DNA of 31,694 bases, from positions 1 through 31,694 of the forward strand of contig BBXU01000981.1 of assembly GCA_001598975.1 (NCBI GenBank), read 5' to 3'. Positions within the stretch are counted from its first letter, which is position 1. The number at the start of each line of letters is the position of its first letter. This document shows, piece by piece, positions 9,827 to 21,076 of the stretch. A program made the translations under genes and the position numbers. A model generated the notes under the pieces. The model saw nothing but the letters and a program-made list of their open reading frames with translations. It was not told the DNA's origin and searched no databases. Source of the stretch: Parachlorella kessleri (lineage: Eukaryota; Chlorophyta; Trebouxiophyceae; Chlorellales; Chlorellaceae).

Positions 9827-12800
9827 ATGGCGAAGAACGGAGGAGAGGCATGGCCACGGTGGCCGGCCGGAACGCCGGGCACTGTGGTTTTGGACGTGGT
9901 GGTTGACAAGAAGCCAGAGGAGCTTTTTCTCATGGCCTATGGCGGGGACAGCGAGTTCAGGGTGAGCAGCATGGCCTCCATTGCACTTTACAAACCAAGG
10001 CTCAGCGGTCTGAGGGATGCCCCTCTCCTGTGGGTTGGCAGCGGCCTCTGCAACCTACAGCGGCGGGCGTGCGGCGTGCCCAGAGTGAGATATTGTTGTT
10101 TTGGCGCTGCAGAGGAAGGTTAATGAGGCAGTGGGTAACAAGGACTTTGTCTGCTCCCCATGGTTGGCAAGCGAGGAAGAGACAGTCTCGCAGCAGGGCA
10201 GCGATGCAGCGGCGCCTCTGCCTGACCCCGCGGCCCTCAAGCCTGGCGCGGCTAAAAAGCAAGCCTATTCCTCTTCGTCCATGGGCGTAAAGGTACAGTG
10301 GGTTTCCCTGGTAACCATGGCAATTCGCAGCAAGGGCACACTCCGATATCCTGGGCAGCAAGGCCAGCAGCCCCTTATTGTTGGTCGGCATGCCCTGACA
10401 CAACTTGTAACCTGTTGCTGAACTTGTGGGACTGTGCGTCCCAAGCTTCAAAGGCATATTATATATGTTGAAAAGCCTGCACAGAGTTGCCGCCCTAAAT
10501 GCCCTGCTGTTCTGTTTGTTGCGAGTCACCTGAATGGGGCACCTGCATGCAGTTCCGTAACGAGGAACTGGTACGCTTGGTGGAGGCAGCCCCAGGCTCA
10601 GCCTACCTACTGGAGGTCTGTGTGTGCACCAATGCTACCTATGGAGACAAGTTCCGCCCGGTGAGCTCTCAAGTGGTGGGGCTTGTCCGGCGTGAGCCTT
10701 TTCGACCTACCTAAGGAGCCTTGCAGAGGTGGTCTGGCTTGAGCCAGACACATGTTGTGGGTGTGTTGACCTATCAAGAGCAGGATGCAGTTTGCTGCGG
10801 TTACGATTGTTTCCTGGACTTACTTCATCATATCTTTGCTCGCAGTGACGCTGACCATTATCTGTGTGGCCTAATGTCTTGCAGGTTCTGCGACATGAGC
10901 TGCGGGCCGTTGATGCGAGCCACACAGCCCTGCGTGTGGTGGCTACGCTGGTCTTTGTAAAAAGTGTTAATGGACTGCTGAAAGGCATGATGGAAAAAGG
11001 TGGGTTAGGTCGGCGGGAAGGTTGGCAGGTGGTCACAGGAGTGGTAGGTAGGCCGCCCCCTGCACATGGCTTTAGGCTGGTGGGCGGGGCTATGATACTT
11101 AAGGCATGCGTGACTCTTTCCAAGATGAAGAGTTGTTTGTTGCAGCATGCGAGTCCCTGGAGGCGTGGCACACATGTTCCCATTCTCTGCGGCAGGGGAC
11201 CTAAGCTTTTTTTGCAACGAACCCATGCTTCAGGTGCCCGCGATGGCATGAAGAGCAACTTCAGCACCTTCCGCAAAACCCTAGAGGCTTTTGCAGCAGT
11301 GACAGAGGCAGGAGCAGTGGCCCCCGCAGCGGTTGCAGCTGTCGTGCCCTTGCCCGCAGTCCCCGAGGTTGCAGTAGCAGCAGAGGGTGCTGGGCCGCTG
11401 GGCGTGCCCCAGCCATCTGTGCTGGAGTCCGTGGTGAGTTGTTGCTCAGTTGTAGAAGGGTTGGTGTCTTAGTTTCCGTGTCTCTGTTTGACATTACAAC
11501 TGGATGGGCTGGCATCAAGACTGTGATAAAGATTGCATTCATAGCGGTGCCATTATCCGTGCTGGGGATGAAACTCTGCCACCAACAGCTTTTTGAGATG
11601 CATGTGTTCCATTTCATGCAGGCGGGCGTGCCGTTGGTGCATGGCCTACAGCCCTGGGCGGCATACTTGCACTCCCTGACATCCCAGTACCCAGGCAAGC
11701 GGCAAGGGTATGCTAGCAGGAGGTGCCAAGTGGAAGAACTGACTTCCAAATGCTCGGATTTCTGTAGGCCGCATGAGTCTGCATGTGCGCGTTGCTGTCG
11801 TTCGCTTCGATAGCTGAAAGGCTATCCAAACTCTTCACCTCATCTGTGAGCTGCACCTGCCTCGGTACTGCCCTGCAGTGGTGAGCGGTTTAAGTGAGGG
11901 CGGCATGCTGGTGGGCCTGGCAGTGCTCTGCCTGCTGTGCGCGCTGCGCGTGGTAGTGGACGTGCTGCGCTTTGTGCAGCATGCCAGCCAGGACCCACAG
12001 GACACAGTGGCTCTCATTACCCACTATGTCTTCAAGGTAAGCGAAATCAGCTTGAGGAGATGTTGCAGGCATACTTGTGCAGTGTTTTGGTTAATTTTGG
12101 GAAAAAGGGGGCACAAGAGGCTTGACAGCCCTGCGCGGGGATCGGCGGCATCATTGGTCAGCAGGAAGGATGAAGGTTGACTATGTTGCTGTCAGGGTGT
12201 GCACAGCCATCGCACTTGGTCTGTGCGGATCAGGTGCCAGTCTAACAGGGGTTTGTGGATCAGTCCTACGTTGCCTGGCTGGTTGTGCAGGCAGTAGATG
12301 TGCCAGACAACATCCAGGAGGTGCTGTCAGCCTGTGTACTGCTGTACCTTGTCAGAGTCCTGGTGAACAGGCTAGCCTCCAGGCTCCCCCGCCCGCCAGC
12401 GGCAGCTGCAAGTGGCGCGGGTGCTCCTGCCCCAGCAATCGTGGGTGCTGCTGAAGCAGTGACAGCTGCCAAGACGGCTCCTGCTCAGGGTGCAGCAGTA
12501 TTAGTGGGAGCGCCATCGAGTCCTGTGAAAAGCCGGGACGCAGGCCTGGCAGCCGCAGCGCCAGCGGCAAGTGCGGTGAGTCAGAGCGGGAACCCTGCTC
12601 GTCAGTCTGTGCCTCAACCCAGGGCGTCTCCCTCAGAGATAACTAAGGAGAAGCACCTGTAAGCGTGCTGCCCTGCTGAAAGCCCTGGAGAGCTGCTGAA
12701 GCAGCCCGCACCCGCTAAGACTTGATGTCAAACGGGTTGTCATGGAAAGCTGTTGCGCAATGTCGGGGTTTGCCTTTTATTGCGTGGCCCTTTCAACAAT

Positions 12801-15800
12801 TGCAAAGTTGCCATCTTGTCGTTGGGCAGGCAGCGAGCTTGGCGGCTTCTCCACCTGTGGTGACAGGAGCTCAGTCTCTTAGCCCCCGGAGCGATGCTGA
12901 GGAGCAGCAAGGGGTGCAGTACGAGGGCTATGCACAGGTCATGGCAGACCTTGATAAGCAGGTGAGGATGCACTTTGCTGCGAAGTGTCTGAGAGGCCCC
13001 ACAGAGCAAAAGGATTCAGGGCTGGGTATCACTGGCGTGTCTGATTGCTGCATGGTGTCACAACCGTGTCATTCGATCAATCATGCAGTCAATCATGATG
13101 CCGTGATGCATGGATCTGCAAGGGAGTCTAGATAGTTGCTTGCTGACGTGGTTGCTAGCGCGGGGGGTTCCCAATGGCCAATCTTTGCAGTTTCGAGAAG
13201 ATGAGAACAACTTGACCAGCCCCCCCCTGGAGCCATCTTCTTCCTGGACTGCTGGCAGCATGCAGCGATTTAACGAGCAGGTGACTTATACTCAGGGCCT
13301 CAGGCTGAAGCTTAGGTTACAGCACTTGCTGCTGACACACCTGCCTGCAAACATCCCTGCCTGTCATGCACTATTAAACCGCCACCTAACTATGCTGGGT
13401 ACAGGACGGGTGGTCTAGCTCGGATGCAATATTGCAGCATAACCTGTTGCTGTCCATATATTGTTGCCTGGTTTCATCCGATTATTCGTTCATTCTCCAG
13501 ATCGTGGCTCCCTTTACAGGGCTCAAAGGCCATGAAAATGCTGAAGGGGAATTTTCATGAGCTGAAGAAGAGCATGAAGGTGGGTGGGCAGCTGGATGTG
13601 AAGTGAAGGCTCCGCAGTCATCTGCTTTGCTGCCAAGCACCCCAGCTGACCATGTTTTGGAATGTCTGTGGTGCGTGGGCACATGCTACACGTTTCTTAC
13701 TGACTGTCAACAGTTCTGGCTTCTGCCAAGTGCAGGCCTTGACTGTGGCTTCCGCCAAGAGCGCTCCCAACCTAAAGGAGATCTCAGGCTCCCCAGAGAA
13801 GCAGCAGGTATGTCGTTTCCTGGTCCAACCTTTACTAGCTGGGTCACAAGCCCTTACTGGGTCACACTGGCTGTGGTGCCCCACAGGCTTCTGTTACGTT
13901 GCTATTCTGCTGCTCTGTTGGTGCACCCACTATGCCTACCGCCCCCAGTGTGCAGATGAGGAAGTGGTTGTTGTGGTAGACTGGCTTGCAGGGTGGTCCA
14001 GTGGTGGCCCGTGCGGCATCGGCTGGTGTGGAGCTTGCCCGCAGTGAGCCCGCTGTGAGTGAGGAGTCCAGCGATGAGGAAGGTGAGCCCTTGGGGCACG
14101 TGTGCCCCCGCTGTCCCTTTTTGCATTATCCCAGTCCACAGTTCAGCGGTTTGCGCGTTCTGTGTAACTGCCCTACAAATTCCCTTGGAATGAGCCCTTA
14201 GCATTGGCGAGAGTAGGGATGCTTGGCATGATGTGTATTCCGCTTCATTGATGCTATAGCCGAGCTGCCTGTTTCAAGGCCCACTTGCTACAGCTTGAGC
14301 GACCTGTGCATGTTGTGTTACCTCGCAGGGCAAGCCGCGCCTGGTGCCTTGAGTGCATCCCCTGTTGTGTCGGGGCCGGCCGCGGTGAATGGTGCCCACG
14401 TGGGCACTGAGAGTACTGCAGCCTCTCAGACCCCAGCCGCCTTGCTTGATGCTAGCACCCCAGCGGCGTTGAAGGTGGTGGCATCAGCCGCTCCAGATGC
14501 TCGTCCTGCTGCTGCCAAAGATGCAACAGGGCCCCAGGAGCCGCTGAAGGCAGCAGAAGCCAAGGCTGCAGCACCTGTCAGTGACACTGCCATTGGAGGC
14601 GAGGGGGCGGAGGGTGCAGCTGCCAGCGGCACACCTGACGTGGCAAGGCGGAGCAGCTCGCTGATGGGGGATGCTGTGGCTGGCTCTGGTAGGTCGCTTG
14701 GGACACTAGCAGTGCACGGGTGCTCCCAGGAGCAGCGCAGATTTGGGCAGACATGTGAACCATCTAAGCAGTGACACAGTTGCACAGCAGCCATGCCCAG
14801 CTCTTGGCACTGGATTTCGGATTCCAGCCAGCCCCTTCCCACAGGTGTTGCGGTGTTCACTTGCAGGGGGGAGTTTTTTTAGCCGGGCGTTGTGGCGCCC
14901 CAGCGTAAGCGGTGACAAGACCCCAACCTCAGTGCGCAAGAAGAGCTCGGGGGATGGGGCGCCCCTGACTGAGGAGCCCTTGTCTCCGGTAAGACCATGC
15001 CAGTCTTAATGCAACATGGTAGCTAGAGCACTGATTGTAAGCCTTGACCGCAAACGCCAGGGCTGTGCCATGCCAGCGAGGGACAGGACTGCTTGCGATT
15101 TCCCTGCCATGTTGATTGGGTTCGCACTGGCACCTGACTGCGTGCGTGAAGATTGCTGCATGACAAGACCCATCCTTGACTGCTGGTATTTCCGACATGT
15201 CACCTTCTGCATGGGTATGCTGGTGTGTGACGAGGCCTTGGTGCTCAGAACACTGTGCCACCCCTGCAGAGGCAGAGCACCAGGAATGAGTGGGAGGTAG
15301 CGCTAAGCAGTGGGAGGCTGCAGCGGGTCCCAGCGGCCCTCATCTCCCCAGATGTGCCTCCAGAGCTGCACCCATATGTTGTCACCGCAGAGGTCTTTGA
15401 AAACCAGCGGCTGCAGGTGCGCATGGCATGCGTTGCTGCCTGATTTTGTTCCTGTGAAGGCTGCGCTGGCTTCATGGACATTTTTGTTATGTGTTCGGTT
15501 GCAATCTCTCATGGAGTGTCACAGGCGACTGGTAGACAGTGTCGCGGCCGGTGCCAGTTTACTGGGCGTGTACTCCGGCTGACTTGCCGCAAGGTGGGTA
15601 GTGTAGCGTAGCCCCGCTCAAGCCTGCCGCCTTACCCCCTACCGCAGCCTTTCCGAGGGTGGGGCCATACCTGGCCGGGCCACTTCCTGCCTCATGACAA
15701 GGTGCACCACTGGAGCCTGCGGGAGCTGCCCGGACTGATGGTGGTGGCAGGGGAGTTCCGTGAGGAGGTGACAATCAAGCCGCCTGAGGTGAGGCTGGGC

Positions 15801-17763
15801 CTGGGGTGTAGCGTGGTGTGGGATGCACATTGCACAACTCTTTCAGAGGGTGTTGTGATGCTGCACTGGGGAAGATGGTCAGGTCAGGGGCAAGAATTTG
15901 TCTCGGCAGGGGCTTCTTCCCGCAACTTGTGGCCCTGCAGCCCATGCTGATTTGTCCTCGTATGGCGGGAGATTTGTCCGCCAAGCGAGGGGGACCGGGG
16001 TTGCAATGTTGGAGGACTGCATTGATCTTTGGGGACAAACAATTGCCGCACACCGGCGCTGCAGGGGTGGCACTGGTTGGAGGAGGACTGGCGCCTGGAC
16101 ATGTCAGGCCGCGACATCGAGGCCATTGATGAGGAAGGGTGGGCTTATGGCCTCGACTTCTGGGCTGTCAGGGAGTACCCCTTCCTGCCACACCAGGCCA
16201 AGAAGTAAGTGTCTGGAGTACCTGAACGACAGACGAGCACACATGGTGGTGAACGCGCCCGTCTCCCAGCTGAAGCGTGACATGAAGGCCTTGCGAAGGT
16301 TTTTGTGTGGCAAATGGGATTGCTGTCTGAGCTGGCAGCTATTCATAAAAGCTAGCCAACTTGTATGGGCTTCCTTGTGCAACTGGTGCTTACGGACGGT
16401 GACTGAGTGCAGGAAGGTGACTGACTTTGTCCGCCGCCGACGCTGGGTCCGCACGCTGGCCCCGGAATCCCTTGAAGCTCTGAAAGAAGGACCAGCAGCA
16501 GCGGCTGCCGCTGCTGTGGAGGCCTCAGGCCGCTTTGCGACGGAGGGGCCAGGTGATACAGGCGTGCTAGGCCAGCCTGTGAGCAGCCCTCTTGCGGGAC
16601 AGACTGCGGCAGGTGGCGCTGCTTTGGTGAATGGCGAGCAGGGTGCGACAGGGGGCAGTGGGGCCCAGCTGCATGCCCGGCGGGCGCTGGGTGAAGCCTT
16701 GGCCTTAGCAAGCCCTGAGGCCAGTACCTCAGTGCCTGAGGAGACCGGGGAAAGGAGCGGCAGTGCTGCCGCAGCCAGCCGTGCGCATGGTAGGCCTCCC
16801 ATGCCTGCAGTCCCACCTGCAGCATCACCAGCCCCGGCCGCAAGCAGCAGCCCAGGTGCGGCGGCAGCCGCCTTTCGAAGGGGCCTGAAAGGCACCACTG
16901 CCCCATCCCTGCCATCGGGAGACGCAGGAGCGCAGGGCAGGGATGCTGGGCACTTGTCATTCTGCTCGCCAGGTCGCTCACCCTCCAGCCCAGCATCACC
17001 CGAAGCCGAAGCCCCTGCTGGCTCGTCCCCTCCGCAGTCAGCATCACCTAGGGCAGCTGAATCATCAGGGCCAGGTGGACACGAAGAGTTGACCCAGGCG
17101 GAGCCACCTGCCAGCGTTGCATCACCAAAGGGTGCTGGCGCTGCGGAGGCCGAGGTTGCAACGCCAGGGTCTCCCTTTGCAGCAGCAACCGCAGCGGCAG
17201 CGGCATGGGATGAGGCAGAGCAGTCGGCAGACGGGGAGCGGGTTGCAGCCAGCGGCTTGCGCGGCTTTGGCTCGGTGATGAGCGGTGGCCTGTCATCAGC
17301 CGAAGCTAGCACAGTGTTGCCAGCGAGAGGTGATAGCATAGAGGAGGACGTGCTAGCTGATGCGCAGCAGCAGGCTGCACCCAGCGATTTGCAGGCACAG
17401 GCTGGAAGACAGACCAGCGATGGTGCGGCTCCTGCTGCCTTGGACCAGGTGCCTGCTGCCCACGCCACCAATGCTGCAAATGGTACACATGCAGGCCAGC
17501 AAATCTCAGTCCTTGCCATGGACCCCACGGATGAGGCCAGCGGGCCCACTGACAGGGGCATTGCTTCCAACCCACCACCAGCAGAGGGGTCTTCTCGAGC
17601 AGTTGCTGCAGCTGACGAGAGTTTAGCTCGAAGGGTGGATGTGTTATGGGGCGAGCATGGGGCCAGCAGCGTTGGAGCTGAGGCGCCAGGGGCTGCAGCT
17701 GCACGTCGTTCTGTGGAAGAGTCTGGGTGGGAGGGCGAGCAGATCAGCTTTGAGGGGGTTTGA
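9827..17763 (+). CDS. VASt-like domain / membrane anchor / dysferlin-domain (DysFN-DysFC) protein, 19 exons
   Basis: Exons: 9827-9961, 10113-10292, 10553-10660, 10885-10999, 11234-11433, 11622-11694, 11879-12036, 12291-12575, 12830-12961, 13191-13280, 13520-13579, 13736-13807, 13992-14082, 14329-14688, 14867-14988, 15270-15416, 15648-15788, 16065-16204, 16413-17763. They total 3960 nt, in frame throughout, giving 1319 residues. Residues about 17-200 look like a VASt (StAR-related, sterol/lipid-binding) domain: KKPEELFLMAYGGDSEF, then ATYGDKFRP, then LVFVKSVNGLLKGMME. A hydrophobic helix (MLVGLAVLCLLCALRVVV, about 280-297) and a weaker one (324-355) follow. Residues about 360-760 are Ala/Ser/Pro-rich linker. 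Residues 762-884 form a dysferlin/peroxin module: FENQRLQPFRGWGHTWPG (DysFN), WHWLEEDWRLD with DEEGWAYGLDFW (DysFC), then VTDFVRRRRWVRT. Residues 885-1319 are low-complexity tail. No GRAM domain is seen. The layout suggests an ER or peroxisomal membrane-contact lipid-handling protein, which is inference. Intron 6 has a GC donor (CAG|GCAAGC). Confidence 0.85.
12576..12662 (+). other. Intronic in-frame stop overlapping a TGTAA signal
   Basis: If the donor at 12576 is not used, the frame of exon 8 runs 28 codons further and ends at TAA (12660-12662). That TAA is the end of CTGTAA, a copy of the green algal poly(A) signal (12658-12662). The result would be a 446-residue VASt plus membrane-anchor protein without the dysferlin module. 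Confidence 0.35.
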
Positions 17764-18259
17764 GAGGCGGGCAGCATGAACCTTGTTGAATTCCCCCCTT
17801 ATGGATGGGGAAGTGTCGAGTGATAGGTTGCTAACTGGCCGGTGACGTGCTAAACAACCTTAAGGTTGCTGTGTGCTAGTGTGTGGTCTGATGTAGTGCT
17901 AGTGCCTTAGCCAGCCCTTTCCTTGTCGCAAGGAACACCTTTTCTGATTAGCCTCAAGCCTTGCATACTGGCTAAGCCTCGCGCATGCCCCCGGCACTGA
18001 ACGGTATTTGCATGCTGGGCGTGGCGGGAGGGTTAGCATGTCCCTCCTCCCATACAGTGTGTAAATTGCATGCTGCAGCTCTGCTTATACGTTCAGGGTC
18101 ACTAGGTAGGCAGGTCTAAGGCCGGGTTGTCTTGAGGGTATAAGTCATGGTGAGTAATCCATTTGTGCACCACAGCAGGGCAAAGCATACAATTGGGCGC
18201 GCTGCGATAGCTCTGGCGACTAACCTGGCCAATGGAGCGAACACCTCCCTCAAATCCTT
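17764..18259 (+). other. 3' UTR of the VASt-DysF gene and upstream region of the GGCT-like gene
   Basis: This short G/T-rich stretch has no exon. TGTAA at 18060-18064 lies about 300 nt past the stop codon and fits the end of the VASt-DysF transcript. That leaves about 195 nt for the promoter and 5' UTR of the next gene if its start is at 18260. Confidence 0.5.
18060..18064 (+). terminator. TGTAA poly(A) signal candidate, VASt-DysF gene
   Basis: TGTAA lies 297 nt downstream of the TGA at 17761-17763, matching the spacing seen at neighbouring genes. Confidence 0.55.
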
Positions 18260-20622
18260 ATGCAACTTAGCCGTCAGAGTGCCTCCTGCTGTCATGATCG
18301 GATTGCTATGACGCTGTGTTTTTGCAACGCTTCCTGCAAGCCAGCTCGCAGTGCAGCTTTTCTGTCTAAGCTATCGATCTATAGAACAGCTATACTGTTG
18401 CCCAGAGCAAGCAAGCACCCAGCACCGCACATGGGCATCGTCGGCAGGCACGTTCGGTTTGCACAGCTTTGCAGGGACGGGGGTTTGGCCCAAGGTGTCT
18501 TTGTCGGCCAAAGCATTTCCCTGCTGCTCTGCACCGTTCAGACGTCCTGTTCAGCTTGCACTGTGTCCAGTGTGGAGCCTGCAGCAGCCCGGCGGCCGCT
18601 GCTGGCAATGCAGAGCGGCCACGTTGAGCTGGATGAGGAGTTTACAGGGCTGGCGGACGAACATGGATTGATGACCATTGCGGGCTTTGGGTCTCTGCTA
18701 TCTGAGACATCTGCCCGCTCCACATTTCCAAACTTGCAAAGCTTCCGGGTGGCAAAGGTGTGGCTTAGTAGTTCGTGCCCTTCGTTCTACGTTACGGTGC
18801 TGTGCCAGCCTTCAGGATCGCTCTAGTGAACAGCTCAAGTGCCGCTGCCCTTATTACAAAGAGCGGCATGATGAGAGAGCCCCTGAAAGCCTGCAGGTTC
18901 CAGGCTGGCGAAGAGTCTTCGCTCACACTTGGTGAGTGAGCTTCACTACAGCAGCAATGTATACCACGCACTGTGGGCAGCCTGTGAGCGGAAGCACCGA
19001 GTGGGCCTAGCAGGATCGCGGGACAAGGCTTGGCTTGCCGAATCAGCTTGCAGCTGACCTCGGGTGTTGGTGCTGCTCCAGCGACATCTTCTTTGCCCGC
19101 GGCATCGCACGCCTGGAGACGCTGGAGATGAGCAGCCTCAGCGTTGAAGAGGCCCCCGGCCACGAGGTCATTGTCACGCTGTTTGAAGTGGAGGCTACGC
19201 CAGGCAGTATCCAGGTAGGAAGCGGGCCGGCCTGACATCTGTCAGGTGACACTGCTTAGGCCTGCTGCCGGACAGATGCAATGATTAGGCGGGGTCCACA
19301 GAGAGCCATACCTGTATATGACTGCTGTAGCCATGCTGGCAGCATGGCTAGACTCTGTGTCCCTGGGCCGAAGCACTCAAACACGTGCTGGCCAGCGTAG
19401 GCAGTTGATTAGCTGTCAGGGCCTGGTGCAGGCCTTCATCCAGCGGGAGCACGAGTTCCGATTTGTCGCGGTGGAGCCACACCATCTTGATGGATCTCCT
19501 ACTGGCCGCAAAGCGGTGAGAAGGGCTGAGAAGCACGAATGGCGTGCCCAGCCTTGTAGGCATCCTTCCACAGTATCACTCCTGGCGCTGCCGATTGGCG
19601 CGCGGGCGTTGGGACCAAGGGATGACCTGCGCATATGCTTGATGGCGCCCTAAGCCTGTATCCTACTAACGCGGTGCCGGCGCGTAGAAGGGGGCAGGGG
19701 TTCGTCTGGAGGCCAGGTCAAGCTGCTTCCAGGGGCAGCCCGATGGGCACAGCAACTCGTCCTGAAAGGGTTGCAGTGTACTCCTGGTGACCGAGAAAGT
19801 GTAAAGCCTGGGTGACCGAGGGCGGGGTGGTGGGGAGCTGTGCCCGCAGGTGATGTGTGCCCGGTGGAATGATGCCGACTACAAGCGGAGGCGCTGCCCC
19901 CCCGAGGAGTGGCAGCGCCGGTATGGGAAGCATGGTGTGGACCGCATCTGGAGGTGAGGGCGGCCCTTGGGGGCTCAGCGTCTGAGCTTCTGGCCTGTTT
20001 GAGAGTGCCAGGAAGCGGTGCACCTGTGCATGCTGGGGCGGCCTTGCTGGGCTAGGGATCGGTACTGGCTCCTGGAAGTGGTTAGGGAGAGGGGGGCGCC
20101 CCCGCTGACGCCCAAACCCGTGGAGCCTACGACTTGGCCTAGCCGCTTAGCACCTTGAGAAGGATGTTAGCTTAGCAGCTTGCTTGTGGCGAACGTGGGC
20201 AAGGCAAGGCGCAGAGTGCTGTCGAATGGTAGATGTCAAACTCGCTCCTGTATGGCACCCCACCCCCTTCCCACGTGACATGCACTTCCCCAGCCTCTAG
20301 TTAGTCCTGCGGCCCCATCCCTTACTTTCAATGGAACACGAAGGGGTCAGACAGCAATGCGACGGTTGCCAACTGTGCCACTAGCAGCCTAACTCGCTCC
20401 CTGCATCTTGTGTTGTGCAGGGATGATGTGCTGCCCTGCCGGGTCTACCTGCGTCACTGTGTGCTGGCGGCCAGCAAGCTTGGGGAGCCGGCGCACTCCA
20501 ACTTCCTAGATGCTAGTGTCTTGGGCGACCGCAAGACGACAGTCCGGCAACACCTGGCACGTGACCCAGCCATCTTAGAGGAGCTGCCGCCCCCAGAGCT
20601 GATAGGGCGGTACAGCGGCTGA
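18260..20622 (+). CDS. Gamma-glutamylcyclotransferase-like (GGCT/AIG2-fold) protein, 6 exons
   Basis: Exons: 18260-18757, 18897-18931, 19082-19214, 19432-19515, 19850-19953, 20421-20622. They total 1056 nt and close in frame as 351 residues. From residue 138 the protein follows an uncharacterised plant/algal family with the cyclotransferase fold. TIAGFGSLLSETSARSTFP carries the glycine loop (YGSL in classical enzymes, FGSL here). RVFAHTCDIFFARGIA, LSVEEAPG, AFIQREHEFRF (candidate catalytic Glu), IWRDDVLPCRVYLRHC and NFLDASVLGDRKTT follow. Classical relatives cleave gamma-glutamyl dipeptides or glutathione to 5-oxoproline; activity here is unproven. The first approximately 115 residues are Ser/Ala/Arg-rich and poor in acidic residues, like an organelle transit peptide. 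In-frame ATGs at 18431 and 18608 are alternative starts, and 18608 would leave little more than the conserved domain. Confidence 0.85.
19328..19350. repeat. Perfect 11-bp inverted repeat with 1-nt centre, in an intron
   Basis: Arms TAGCCATGCTG (19328-19338) and CAGCATGGCTA (19340-19350) are exact reverse complements around one G. The repeat lies in intron 3 of the GGCT-like gene. Confidence 0.85.
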
Positions 20623-20924
20623 CTCCAGGGTCTTTTGCCTGGGGATAGAGACCGGTTGGTGACGCTAACTGAGTGGCAAGCGGCCCAAGGGGGTTAGTTG
20701 GAAGTTGCAGCACATATACATCAGGGCATGCAAAGCTTCCAGAGGAGCAACCAGAAGGGCTGCCAAGCATAGGAAGCACGTGGGAGGGGGGGACAACAAC
20801 TTGGAGGGGGCCAGCTGCGGACTTTTTGGGCTGTCTGCCCAGCAAATGAGGCAACTGACCAGCCTAGCCTCACTGAGTTGGGTGCATCCTTCTGAAACAG
20901 AATTCTATCTTAACTGAATGGCTC

Positions 20925-20929
20925 TGTAA
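20925..20929 (+). terminator. TGTAA poly(A) signal candidate, GGCT-like gene
   Basis: TGTAA lies about 303 nt past the TGA at 20620-20622, matching the spacing at other genes here. Confidence 0.55.
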
Positions 20930-21040
20930 CCCTCCTCCTCAATCAAGCAAGCCACGCTGCTGGCAAGCCAAGTACTTTGCAACCCAGGGACTGTGCTGTG
21001 TTGCTGGGCATGATTGTGCTTATAGCTTACACAGCAATCA

Positions 21041-21076
21041 GTTGTACTCCTGCTGCACAGGCAGCAGGAGTACAAC
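21041..21076. repeat. Perfect 16-bp inverted repeat (hairpin) with ACAG loop
   Basis: Arms GTTGTACTCCTGCTGC (21041-21056) and GCAGCAGGAGTACAAC (21061-21076) are exact reverse complements around a 4-nt loop. It sits in intergenic DNA about 110 nt past the likely poly(A) site of the GGCT-like gene. Confidence 0.9.

Noticed and set aside
12662..12830. Boundary between two separate genes inside the VASt-DysF region
   Set aside because: Despite the in-frame stop after exon 8, the following exons continue in matching phase and the whole chain closes over 3960 nt. No promoter-sized gap or new start codon context is seen.
16104..17777. 557-codon open frame on the minus strand
   Set aside because: It lies opposite the Ala/Ser/Pro-rich tail and dysferlin exons of the VASt-DysF gene. 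GC-rich low-complexity codons leave few stops on the other strand, and the protein shows no family features.
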